From Deferribacter abyssi (GTDB lineage Bacteria; Chrysiogenota; Deferribacteres; Deferribacterales; Deferribacteraceae), in NCBI RefSeq assembly GCF_049472655.1, contig NZ_JAQNCS010000005.1, positions 62,001 through 126,000 on the forward strand: a stretch of DNA of 64,000 nt, in the 5' to 3' direction. Made by a program: the position numbers and the translations under genes. The notes under the pieces were generated by a model that had not been told where the DNA came from, made no database searches, and saw only the letters and a list, made by a program, of their open reading frames with translations. This document shows, in pieces, positions 8,515 through 16,325 of this stretch (position 1 is the stretch's first letter; each line of letters opens with the position of its first letter).

Positions 8515-9198
8515 CTAACATTCAAATTTATAACCAACACCGGGAACTGTTTTGATAAAATATGGTTTTTTTGGGTTTTTTTCTATCTTTTGTCTCAAAT
8601 GTTGAATATGTACATCAAGGGTTCTAGACCAGCGATATAGGGAATCATCACCCCAAATTTCTTTTATTATTTCATCTCGTTTTATGTTTTTACCTGCATT
8701 TCTTATTAGAAAACTTAAAATCTCTAATTCTTTTTTAGTTAAATCAATATGCTTTCCATTTTTGTAGCATAACCCTTCTTCTAAATTTATTTCAAATGGA
8801 GGGAACGAAATTACTTTATCATTAATATTTGTATTTTTTGTTCTTCTCAGTACTGCTTTTATTCTTGCTAATAATTCAATTTTTTCGAACGGTTTAGTAA
8901 TATAATCATCGCAACCGTATTCAAAACAAAGAACTTTATTCGATACTGTTTCTTTAGCTGTTAAAACGATTATAGGAGTATCATATTTTTCTCTAATCTT
9001 TTTACATATATGTTCACCGTCAATATCTGGTAAACCTAAGTCTAATAAAATTAAGTCGTAGCAGTTATTCTGAAGTAAATTAAAGCCTGTAATTCCGTTT
9101 TGAGCAGTAACAACTTTGAAATCCTCTATTTCAAGAAAAAGTTTTAAGATCTCAAGGATTTCAATATCATCATCTATAATCAAAATCTTTCTCTTCAT
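8515..9198 (-). CDS. OmpR/PhoB-family response regulator
   Basis: A 227-residue two-domain regulator. The receiver has the acidic pocket at Asp 9-11, the phospho-acceptor Asp 53 in LILLDLGLPD, Thr/Ala in VLTAKE and Lys 102 in TKPF. The C-terminal winged helix (about 130-227) has DLTKKELEILSFLIRNAG and RTLDVHIQHLRQKI. It is the partner of the adjacent heme-type kinase and lies only 44 bases after napH on the same strand, so it is probably transcribed with the nap operon. The phased GTAAA repeats at 13965-14009 are the best candidate for its binding site (inference). Confidence 0.93.
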   Translation of the reverse strand: MKRKILIIDDDIEILEILKLFLEIEDFKVVTAQNGITGFNLLQNNCYDLILLDLGLPDIDGEHICKKIREKYDTPIIVLTAKETVSNKVLCFEYGCDDYITKPFEKIELLARIKAVLRRTKNTNINDKVISFPPFEINLEEGLCYKNGKHIDLTKKELEILSFLIRNAGKNIKRDEIIKEIWGDDSLYRWSRTLDVHIQHLRQKIEKNPKKPYFIKTVPGVGYKFEC

Positions 9199-9242
9199 AA
9201 GATATATTTTAGTAAATTAAAGATTACTAATCAAGATTAAAT

Positions 9243-10046
9243 CTAGAAAAATCTAAATGTTAATGTGTCTTCTTTTTTATTATCAGGACATACGTCTACG
9301 CATTTACCGCAATTATGACAAAGGTAGTTACTCCCTTCGGTCATAGGATTGATACCCATAGGACAACTTTTAATACATCTTAAACAATTACTGCAATCTT
9401 CTTTTATTTTTTTAATATGAAGCCCTTTTTTTGTACGAAATATAGATAAAAAAGATCCAGTAGGACAGAAATATCTACACCAAAAAAAGCTTCCTAGTAT
9501 AGCTTCAATGATTAACAAGAAAATAACAAAAACAATCTCGTAAGTAAAATAATGAAATTTTATTAAAACAAGAGCTTGTGATGAGATGATACCTGGTGCG
9601 GATATTAGGTTTAATAAGGGGATTCCAGCGACACCTGTTATAAAAAGTCCGCATATAAGAAAAGTAAACCTAAAAATATTAACTTTATTGGTTTTATTAA
9701 AACTTTTTAATGTGTTTTTTATTTTAAGTCTAGCTCTTAAAGAATATAAAAGTTCAACTAAAAAATGATAAGGGCACATCCAACTACACCAAACTCTACC
9801 TAGAATAAGCATCAAAAGTATAGGAATTATGATAGAGATAAACATGGTAAGAACAAAAAGTTTTGAAACTAGAAAAGCTTGAAAAATAGCCAGTGGATCG
9901 GCTATAGCTATATCTCCTACATCTAAAGAATAGAAAGTTCCCTTTATAAAATTGATCCCCACAATATTTAATAGAGGGGTTAAAAACATTATAATAAAAA
10001 CAATTGTTTGGGTTAATCGTCTATATTTAGTAATTTTGTATTTCAT
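9243..10046 (-). CDS. napH: NapH-type membrane ferredoxin
   Basis: A 267-residue integral membrane protein of the NapH/NosR-like family, which passes electrons from quinol towards NapG and the periplasmic nitrate reductase. It has four or more membrane helices, the paired cysteine motifs WCSWMCPYHF and WCRYFCPTGS at the cytoplasmic face, and two C-terminal [4Fe-4S] motifs, CSNCLRCIKSCP and CHNCGKCVDVCP. The ATG at 10046 overlaps the napG stop (ATGA); a GTG five codons upstream is the alternative. It is the last nap gene before the two-component pair. Confidence 0.9.
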   Translation of the reverse strand: MKYKITKYRRLTQTIVFIIMFLTPLLNIVGINFIKGTFYSLDVGDIAIADPLAIFQAFLVSKLFVLTMFISIIIPILLMLILGRVWCSWMCPYHFLVELLYSLRARLKIKNTLKSFNKTNKVNIFRFTFLICGLFITGVAGIPLLNLISAPGIISSQALVLIKFHYFTYEIVFVIFLLIIEAILGSFFWCRYFCPTGSFLSIFRTKKGLHIKKIKEDCSNCLRCIKSCPMGINPMTEGSNYLCHNCGKCVDVCPDNKKEDTLTFRFF

Positions 10047-10807
10047 TCTTGTTCGTCCCACTCATCAATTGTTTCCTGAACGTCGAAGTTGTATTCAAAG
10101 GTAGGTTTTTTACCGAAAGATGAGATACTTTCTTTTTTTCTTACTTCTTTTTCTGTTTTTTCTAGTAAGGTATCTTTTAGGTTTTTAGATTTTCTTTGAG
10201 CTTTAATTTTTAGTTTTCTATAGTAAAATCCGGCTAATTCTTTTTCTTCCATTCCTTTTGGGATAATATTTATAGATTTTGGAGTTGTTGGGCATTTTTC
10301 TGTACAGACGCCGCAGCCCGTACAAGAATCTGTAATGACAGGTAAAATAAATTGTTCCATAATTATTGCTGTATCTCTAAGTGGACATACATCATAGCAA
10401 ATACTACATAGAAGTGCATTTTCACTTATACCTTTTATTTCATCAGCAAAATACTTGAAATTTAAACAGGATTTTTGATTTATTATTGCAATCCCTATTT
10501 CTACTTGTTCAGGTTTTGTTATATCGTTATCTAAAGCACCAGTTGGGCAAACAGATGGACATTTCATACAGAGATAGCAGCCTTTTTCTTCAGCGAAAAT
10601 ATAAGGTGTACCGATTTGTAATCTCTCAAAAACGTCTGCTCTTTTAATAGAATCGTAAGGGCATACTTCAATACAACGTGCACACCTAATACATAATTCC
10701 ATAAATTTAGATTCTTCTTGTGCGCCTGGTGGGCGCATCCTGTTTTTTTTAAAAAAACCTTTAAACGGATTTCGGTTTAGGAAATTTTTTAAATCGTCAA
10801 TTTTCAT
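10043..10807 (-). CDS. napG: NapG-type ferredoxin, apparently without Tat signal
   Basis: A 254-residue iron-sulfur protein with four clusters of cysteines: 39/42/45/49 (CIRCARCIEVCP), 77/80/83/87, 114/134/137/141 and 162/165/168/172. MRPPGAQEE precedes the first cluster as in NapG proteins. NapG normally is exported by the Tat system and receives electrons from NapH; here the first 24 residues are basic but have no twin-arginine or hydrophobic stretch. Either export depends on a partner, the start is misjudged (no alternative upstream start is seen, because napD overlaps), or the protein stays in the cytoplasm. The start overlaps napD by 11 bases. Confidence 0.88.
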   Translation of the reverse strand: MKIDDLKNFLNRNPFKGFFKKNRMRPPGAQEESKFMELCIRCARCIEVCPYDSIKRADVFERLQIGTPYIFAEEKGCYLCMKCPSVCPTGALDNDITKPEQVEIGIAIINQKSCLNFKYFADEIKGISENALLCSICYDVCPLRDTAIIMEQFILPVITDSCTGCGVCTEKCPTTPKSINIIPKGMEEKELAGFYYRKLKIKAQRKSKNLKDTLLEKTEKEVRKKESISSFGKKPTFEYNFDVQETIDEWDEQE

Positions 10808-11117
10808 GGGTAGCTTTTCTTCGTTCGCTTTTAGAAAAACCTGTGAGATCAGGTTTCTCTCCTGTTTTCAAAATTCTTTCTACCTCTTCTTCGAAATGTA
10901 GGTAATGAGGTGAAATATCAATTATATATTCGTATTGTTTTAGTTCATTAATAAGTTTTTCTATTTGTTTATCTGTTTCGGCCTCAATTGTGACGACCAA
11001 AAGTTGATTATCTTCAGATTTTGTATATACTGTTATTTCTTTGTATTTTAATACAACTTCTTCCACTTTCTTAAACTGTTTATCTTTAACAAAAATAATA
11101 CATCCGCAATAGAGCAT
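10797..11117 (-). CDS. napD: NapD-type chaperone of nitrate reductase
   Basis: A 106-residue cytoplasmic protein with the ferredoxin-like pattern of NapD: CGCIIFVKDKQFKKVEEV, an alternating strand NQLLVVTIEAET, and the helix TDKQIEKLINELKQYEYI ending in ISPHYLHFEEE. NapD binds the Tat signal of NapA and holds it back until the molybdenum cofactor and iron-sulfur cluster are in place. It follows napA on the same strand but is separated from it by a strong hairpin (11139-11166). An AGGAGG site is present. The assignment rests on position and fold pattern, as NapD sequences are poorly conserved. Confidence 0.85.
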   Translation of the reverse strand: MLYCGCIIFVKDKQFKKVEEVVLKYKEITVYTKSEDNQLLVVTIEAETDKQIEKLINELKQYEYIIDISPHYLHFEEEVERILKTGEKPDLTGFSKSERRKATHEN

Positions 11118-11138
11118 TTTAATACCTCCTAATAGATG

Positions 11139-11166
11139 AAAAAGGGCTCCTATAGGAGCCCTTTTT
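11139..11166 (-). terminator. Perfect stem-loop between napA and napD
   Basis: A 12-base perfect stem AAAAAGGGCTCC, loop TATA, GGAGCCCTTTTT, symmetric on both strands and ending in T5. It lies 2 bases after the napA stop and before the AGGAGG site of napD. It looks like an intrinsic terminator, so expression of napDGH may depend on read-through; it could also protect the 3' end of the napA message. Confidence 0.8.
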
Positions 11167-11168
11167 GC

Positions 11169-13556
11169 TTAGTAATAATTAGAGTTGATATCAGTGATTG
11201 TTACTTTTTCATTCATTTTTGTTGAGCCGGAATATTTTCTGATTTTAACTGCAGCAATTTTAAACTCTGGTTCTTTTGATCCAGGGTCAACGGCATCGTT
11301 ACATACAAAGTTAATCATTCTACTGATTTCCTGATCGAACCAAGGTACAAAGAGTATACCAGGCATTGAGTTTTTAGTTATTCTGGCTGGTAATACTGCT
11401 TTTCCTCTTCTACTGATTACCTCAACTAAGTCACCTTCGAAGATATTGTATTTTCTAGCATCATCAGGGTGTATTTCAATGTAAGCATAAGGATAGCTCC
11501 TTGCTATCTCAGGTATTCTCATTGTCATTGTACCTGTATGCCAATGAGCAATAACTCTACCTGTTGTGAGATAGAAAGGATATTCTGCATCAGGCACCTC
11601 AGCTGGTCCTTTGTAAGGTCTTAGCCAGATATTTGCTCTTCCTTCACCTTTTTTGTCCATATAGAAGTAAATTTTGGCGTCATCTGGTATCTTTTTACCA
11701 AAAAATCTTTTGAATTCTTCATGTTCAAACATTGGATCTATACCGCGAACATATCTTTTATAAGTACCAGGATGTCCTGGATATGGACATGGCCATTGAA
11801 TTCCAGCTTTTTCTTTTTTAAGTCTATCGTAGGTTGCGCCCCATAGAGAATGGTCACTATCTTTTGTAACTGTGATATAATCAGTCCACGCCATTTCATT
11901 TGCTTTCATTGTATCATCCATATTCCATGGGATAAGTTTCTCAAATCCCATTCTTTTTGCGATTTGTGCTGCTATCCATATATCAGGTTTTGCTTCCCCA
12001 GGAGGATTAACTGCTTTCTCTGTAAGCTGGCTTCTTCTTTCACTACATCCGTAAACACCACCTTTTTCATAAAGGAACGCAGCAGGAAGAACTACATCTG
12101 CAAGCTGTGTTGTTTTAGTAGGAAAAATGTCTAGTACAACTAAAAAAGCATCTTTCATACCTTTTATGTATCTATTAAGGTTTGGTAACGATTGAGCTGG
12201 GTTTGTAGTGGATGTTAGCATTGCTTTAATAGGTTTTTTGGGATCATTTTCTCCACCTAGAGAATCAAACATTTTCATTGTGTGAAACCCAGGTTTTGGA
12301 TCAATGGTTCCTGGTTTGAGACCCCAAACCTTTTCAACATGAGTACGCCATTTTTTATTTTTGACAGGTTTAGTTCCAGGTAATAGGTGACAGAGAGAAC
12401 CGGTTTCTCTAACACCACCACAAGCGTTTGGTTGACCAGTAAGGGAGAATGAATCTGCTCCAGGTTTACAAATATTACCTGTAATTAAATGTAGATTGTG
12501 TATCAAATTATTTGCCCAAACACCTCTGGTTCTTTGATTAAGTCCCATTGTCCAGAGAGTCATTGTGGCACCACTTGTGGCAAACCACTTTGCAGCTTTT
12601 CTGATGTTTTCAGCAGGACATCTTGTAAGTTTTTCAACAACTTCAGGTTTAAACTGTTCAACAAACTCAACATATTTGTCGAATGAGTAGACATTTTTAC
12701 CATCTGTAATACGTGTATGAGCATCTATGAATTTTTTGTCATGCCAGTTGTTTTTAATAATTTCTCTTGCCATTGAGTGGAATACTGCGAGATCTGTTCC
12801 AGGGTCTACTGGTAGCCAAAGGTCCGCAATTTTTGCTGTATTAGTTTTTCTTGGTTCACATACTATGATTTTTACATCAGGATTTCTAAATTTATGTCTC
12901 ATTATACGTCTAAAAATAATAGGATGACATTCACTGGTATTTGATCCAACAAGGAATATACATTTAGCACTTTCTATATCTGCATAACTACCGACAGGTT
13001 CATCAGAACCAAAGGTTGTGATATATCCACCCACTGCACTTGCCATACAGAGCCTTGGGTTTCCCTCTACCATATTGCTTCTAAAACCACCTTTCCAGAG
13101 TTTATTAAATGTGTAACTTTCTTCTGTAGTACATTGACCAGAACCATAATAAGCTACAGAATCTTTACCATATTTTCTATGGAAATATTTGAATTTTTTA
13201 GTTACATAGTCAAGAGCTTCATCCCATGATACTCTTTTGAATTTTCCATCTTTTTGCCTAATCATTGGATATTTAAGTCTGTCTGGATGGTACATACATT
13301 TGTAAGCTAAGAAACCTTTAACACAAAGGAAACCGAAGTTTGTCTTAGCTTCCGGATTTCCCTTTATTGCTACTACCTTACCGTTTTTAACACCAACATA
13401 AACTCCACAACCAGTTCCACAGAACCGGCATGTACCTTTGACCCATTTATCCACAATTTCTTTTGATTCAGCCTTTTTTGGTAATGAAATACCTATAGAT
13501 GCAGCTGTAGCTGAAGCTACTGATAACTTAATAAAATCTCTTCTACTTAAAGACAT
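11169..13556 (-). CDS. napA: Periplasmic nitrate reductase catalytic subunit
   Basis: A 795-residue molybdoenzyme that reduces nitrate to nitrite in the periplasm. The N-terminus is a Tat signal (SRRDFIKL, cleavage near residue 30). The [4Fe-4S] ligands are Cys 43, 46, 50 and 78 (CRFCGTGCG and FLCVKGF). The molybdenum ligand is Cys 170 in RLCMASAVGGY, as in NapA rather than in formate dehydrogenases. The C-terminal molybdopterin-guanine-dinucleotide domain has TTGRVIAHWHTGTMT. The gene follows napM after ten bases with an AGGAGG site. No napB or napC is present, as in the monomeric Desulfovibrio-type system. Confidence 0.96.
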   Translation of the reverse strand: MSLSRRDFIKLSVASATAASIGISLPKKAESKEIVDKWVKGTCRFCGTGCGVYVGVKNGKVVAIKGNPEAKTNFGFLCVKGFLAYKCMYHPDRLKYPMIRQKDGKFKRVSWDEALDYVTKKFKYFHRKYGKDSVAYYGSGQCTTEESYTFNKLWKGGFRSNMVEGNPRLCMASAVGGYITTFGSDEPVGSYADIESAKCIFLVGSNTSECHPIIFRRIMRHKFRNPDVKIIVCEPRKTNTAKIADLWLPVDPGTDLAVFHSMAREIIKNNWHDKKFIDAHTRITDGKNVYSFDKYVEFVEQFKPEVVEKLTRCPAENIRKAAKWFATSGATMTLWTMGLNQRTRGVWANNLIHNLHLITGNICKPGADSFSLTGQPNACGGVRETGSLCHLLPGTKPVKNKKWRTHVEKVWGLKPGTIDPKPGFHTMKMFDSLGGENDPKKPIKAMLTSTTNPAQSLPNLNRYIKGMKDAFLVVLDIFPTKTTQLADVVLPAAFLYEKGGVYGCSERRSQLTEKAVNPPGEAKPDIWIAAQIAKRMGFEKLIPWNMDDTMKANEMAWTDYITVTKDSDHSLWGATYDRLKKEKAGIQWPCPYPGHPGTYKRYVRGIDPMFEHEEFKRFFGKKIPDDAKIYFYMDKKGEGRANIWLRPYKGPAEVPDAEYPFYLTTGRVIAHWHTGTMTMRIPEIARSYPYAYIEIHPDDARKYNIFEGDLVEVISRRGKAVLPARITKNSMPGILFVPWFDQEISRMINFVCNDAVDPGSKEPEFKIAAVKIRKYSGSTKMNEKVTITDINSNYY

Positions 13557-13566
13557 GGTTTACCTC

Positions 13567-13920
13567 CTATTTATACTGATGAATTTTATGAATTGTAAAA
13601 CTGTGAGCTATATGACAACTTGAGCATGATTTGTCTTTAGCAATGTTATTTTCAACTTGAATAGAGTGACAGCCAATACAGGTTTCATCTGCAGGTTTAG
13701 CTTTGAAGTTTTTTTCATCGCCGTGACAGACACCACATTCAACATCGATAAGTCCGTGAGCACTCTCTTTCCACTGTTTAACCACATCTGGAGTTACATC
13801 AGTATGGCAATTTAAACAGGTAGAATCACCCATATCTTCCGGATGAAGGTCAGAGTAAGCATTAAAAGCAAGTGAAACAGTAAAAAGTAAAAAAGTTAAA
13901 ATAAATATTTTTGTTTTCAT
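13567..13920 (-). CDS. napM: Tetraheme c-type cytochrome (NapM-like)
   Basis: A 117-residue exported cytochrome with a signal peptide (about residues 1-23, ending near FNAYS) and four CxxCH heme motifs: CLNCH 35, CGVCH 62, CIGCH 81 and CSSCH 99. Start ATG 13920 is set by a GGAGG site five bases upstream; a TTG at 13932 is only a frame extension. It is the first gene before napA, the position of napM in the Desulfovibrio napCMADGH operon, so it probably delivers electrons to NapA in place of NapB. The missing napC leaves open who reduces it. Confidence 0.87.
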   Translation of the reverse strand: MKTKIFILTFLLFTVSLAFNAYSDLHPEDMGDSTCLNCHTDVTPDVVKQWKESAHGLIDVECGVCHGDEKNFKAKPADETCIGCHSIQVENNIAKDKSCSSCHIAHSFTIHKIHQYK

Positions 13921-13940
13921 GGGCACCTCCAAATTAATGT

Positions 13941-14009
13941 TTTATAAATTATGTTCTAAATGAAGTAAAAAAGGGTAAAAAGTGGTAAAGGTGTTGTAAA
14001 AAATGTAAA
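13941..14009 (-). promoter_or_regulatory. Phased direct repeats and promoter upstream of napM
   Basis: Five GTAAA words start at 13965, 13975, 13985, 13996 and 14005, spaced 10, 10, 11 and 9 bases, so all lie on one face of the helix. Read on the napM strand they are TTTAC repeats whose last copy ends 11 bases before a CATAAT -10 element (13953-13948); TATAAA (13946-13941) is an alternative -10. This is the geometry of OmpR/PhoB-type activation, and such a regulator is encoded at 8515-9198. Confidence 0.65.
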
Positions 14010-14084
14010 GAATTATGTTTAAATATTTTACAATTAAATGAGAACTTTAACATTTTTTTTATAAAGCCAGTTGTATATTCTTTA

Positions 14085-14102
14085 TATAATATTTTCAGGA
14101 GG
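14085..14102 (+). promoter_or_regulatory. -10 element and ribosome site of the HAO-like gene
   Basis: TATAAT at 14085-14090 has no good -35 element at the usual distance, which suggests an activated promoter. AGGAGG at 14097-14102 is five bases before ATG 14108. A transcript starting near 14097 would leave no room for this site, so the true start may use another element further upstream. Confidence 0.4.
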
Positions 14103-14107
14103 TGTGT

Positions 14108-15703
14108 ATGCGTAAGTCAATAGTTTTTTGTTTGTTTTTTTTATTTTCCATTAGCGCTTTTGCCCTTGATATTAAAGGTATTTCTGTGGACGCTGAAAGT
14201 GCAAAATGTATTACTTGTCACCAAGACATGAATGTTGCCACAAAAGTTCATGATCAATGGGCAGAAAGTGCACATGCAAAAAATGGTGTTGGGTGTCTTG
14301 ATTGTCACGAAGCTGAGCAGGGTGAGTTTGATGCTATCAACCATTATGGACAGTTTGTAGGAACTCATCCTACTCCAAAAGATTGTGCAAAGTGTCATGA
14401 AGAAGAGGTTGAGCAGAATACGAAGAGTAAGCACGCGTATCCTTTTTGGCTTTATGCTCCAGCTGATAGGGCCGTTTTCGAGCCAATTATTGGAACAAAA
14501 CAAGGGTGTGAACAGTGTCATAATGTTTCAGCATTTTGGCCAGATGGTAGTGTGGGAGAGTGTGATGTTTGTCACTCTAAACACACATTTGATTTAGCTC
14601 AGGCACACAATCCGTATACTTGTGGTGAGTGTCATTTAGGTCCTGACCATCCACAAATTGAGATTTATATTGAGTCAAAGCATGGTAATATTTTTACCAC
14701 TAAAATGGCTCAGGGTAAGTTGAATTTGGATTTTAACACTAAGAAAACAGGTGATACTCCGTTAGATTTTCCTGTATGTACAACATGTCACATGGATGCT
14801 ATTAATGGATTAAAAAGTACTCACAACGTAAGTGAAAGATTGTCTTGGGAATCTCAAGCACCATGGAGTTACAGAACAATTTGGTTTGAAGAAGAACTTG
14901 GTAGTTGGAAAGATAAGCAGGAAAGAATGAAAACTGCATGTAAAGCATGTCACGCTCCAAACTTTGTGGAAGATTACTTCCTTGTATATGACCTTGTAAA
15001 TCTTCAGTACAACGAAATCAGAAGAGCTTTTGTTTATTGGGTAAAACTTTATGAAAAGAAAGGTTTAATAAAACCTCTTAAGGCTAAAACAGCTAACGGT
15101 AGTATGAAAAAATTCTCTAACACTGTAATAAACGCTAGTTGGTATACAACTGCATCTGAAATTATGTACAATTCATGGCATCATGAAGGTAGAAGATTTA
15201 GAATGGGTGCAGCTATGCAAGGTGCTGACTATGTTCAGTGGCATGGTATCTGGGAGCTGCAACATAATTTACAAGAGATGATTGCTTGGGGTGCTGAGCA
15301 TGGTGTAGAAGAAGCTAAGAAAATCTACGAAAGTGATAGCCCAACTAAATTCTATCCGTACAAACTCTATGATTTTCCTGGTGGATTATACGGACTTTAT
15401 ACAGAAGAGCAATATTCTGTTCCTGCACTTTACAAAATTATTCCAAATTATTGGAAAATGGTGAAGGCTAATGTTGAGCAAGCGTATAAGAAAGGATTTT
15501 TGACTAAAGCTGAGTGGGAAAGATGGCTTGAAAGGTATAACAATAGAGATAAATATCTTGGTAAGAAATTTGGTAAGCATAAAATATTCGAAGATTACAA
15601 AAAGAGAAAGGCTAAAGAGCTTAATTTGAAAGATAAAAATTCTGCTCTTTACAAAACAATAAAAATTGGTTTACCTTCACCAATAATAACTGATATAAAG
15701 TAA
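14108..15703 (+). CDS. hao: Octaheme hydroxylamine oxidoreductase-like cytochrome
   Basis: A 531-residue exported cytochrome with a signal peptide (cleavage near SAFA, residue 19) and eight CxxCH motifs at Cys 34, 63, 93, 134, 152, 172, 224 and 278. The heme-free C-terminal half has helix-rich blocks such as MYNSWHHEGRRFRMGAAMQG and ADYVQWHGIWELQHNLQEM, which match the HAO family. Members in nitrate-reducing Epsilonproteobacteria are thought to reduce nitrite or hydroxylamine. Tyr 375 lies in the helical region, but whether it corresponds to the heme-crosslinking tyrosine of oxidising enzymes needs an alignment. It is divergent from napM and followed by a terminator hairpin. Confidence 0.9.
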   Translation: MRKSIVFCLFFLFSISAFALDIKGISVDAESAKCITCHQDMNVATKVHDQWAESAHAKNGVGCLDCHEAEQGEFDAINHYGQFVGTHPTPKDCAKCHEEEVEQNTKSKHAYPFWLYAPADRAVFEPIIGTKQGCEQCHNVSAFWPDGSVGECDVCHSKHTFDLAQAHNPYTCGECHLGPDHPQIEIYIESKHGNIFTTKMAQGKLNLDFNTKKTGDTPLDFPVCTTCHMDAINGLKSTHNVSERLSWESQAPWSYRTIWFEEELGSWKDKQERMKTACKACHAPNFVEDYFLVYDLVNLQYNEIRRAFVYWVKLYEKKGLIKPLKAKTANGSMKKFSNTVINASWYTTASEIMYNSWHHEGRRFRMGAAMQGADYVQWHGIWELQHNLQEMIAWGAEHGVEEAKKIYESDSPTKFYPYKLYDFPGGLYGLYTEEQYSVPALYKIIPNYWKMVKANVEQAYKKGFLTKAEWERWLERYNNRDKYLGKKFGKHKIFEDYKKRKAKELNLKDKNSALYKTIKIGLPSPIITDIK

Positions 15704-15708
15704 GAATA

Positions 15709-15738
15709 TTAGGGAGGGCATAAGCTCTCCCTAATTTT
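15709..15738 (+). terminator. Terminator after the HAO-like gene
   Basis: TTAGGGAG (15709-15716) pairs with CTCCCTAA (15727-15734) and is followed by TTTT. It starts a few bases after the stop codon. The next gene is 26 bases further on and may be expressed by read-through. Confidence 0.75.
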
Positions 15739-15763
15739 AGGATTAACTGATAAAGGTGTGAAA

Positions 15764-16267
15764 ATGAAAAAAATGTTTATTTATATTTCTTTAGTTCTTT
15801 TAATTTTTAGTGTTAATTTATTTGCTCAGGTAGTGGCGGAAATTAATGGTTTTAAGATTACCGATGATATTTTGAAAAAATATGTAGATGAAGTTGCAGG
15901 GAGAAAATATAAGAATTATTTGAAGTCTGATTCTGGTAAAAGAAAGTTGGCAGAATATTATATCAATAGATATGTGTTATTAAAATATGCAAAGGAGATT
16001 TACAAAGAGGAAGATTTAAGGAAATTAAAGAAATCTCATCCAGAACTTGATACTGATACACTTTACTTATTATATCTTATAGATGAAAAGATTAACAAAC
16101 AAATAAAAATTGATGATAAAGAACTGGAAAAATTTATGAAATCTAACGGCATAGGCAATAAAAACAGTGCTTATGCAAATTTATTAACTATCAAAAGAAA
16201 AAAACTATTAGATGATTTGTTAAATAAGCTTAAGCAAGAATATAATATAGTTTTCTATATAAAATAA
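15764..16267 (+). CDS. SurA-N-like periplasmic protein without PPIase domain
   Basis: A 167-residue exported protein. A signal peptide (about 1-19, ending in NLFA) is followed by VVAEINGFKITDDILKKYVDE, the usual opening of SurA/PrsA-type periplasmic chaperones, and then by helices rich in Lys, Leu and Tyr. The parvulin (PPIase) domain that normally follows is absent; the gene stops within 100 residues. Start ATG 15764 has an AAGGTG site. Its position after the octaheme cytochrome suggests a role in that protein's folding or export, but this is only inferred. Confidence 0.65.
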   Translation: MKKMFIYISLVLLIFSVNLFAQVVAEINGFKITDDILKKYVDEVAGRKYKNYLKSDSGKRKLAEYYINRYVLLKYAKEIYKEEDLRKLKKSHPELDTDTLYLLYLIDEKINKQIKIDDKELEKFMKSNGIGNKNSAYANLLTIKRKKLLDDLLNKLKQEYNIVFYIK

Positions 16268-16272
16268 TTTAT

Positions 16273-16298
16273 AAAGCCGGGAGTTTCCGGCTTTTTTT
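16273..16298 (+). terminator. Intrinsic terminator
   Basis: AAAGCCGG (16273-16280), loop, CCGGCTTT (16287-16294), followed by a T-rich run. It ends the transcript of the SurA-N-like gene just before the hcp promoter. Confidence 0.85.
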
Positions 16299-16325
16299 CT
16301 AATTCTGGATAAATTTTATCTTTTT

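Noticed and set aside
14071..14090. TTGTAT as -35 element of the hao promoter
   Set aside because: It is only eight bases from TATAAT, too close for a working sigma-70 promoter.
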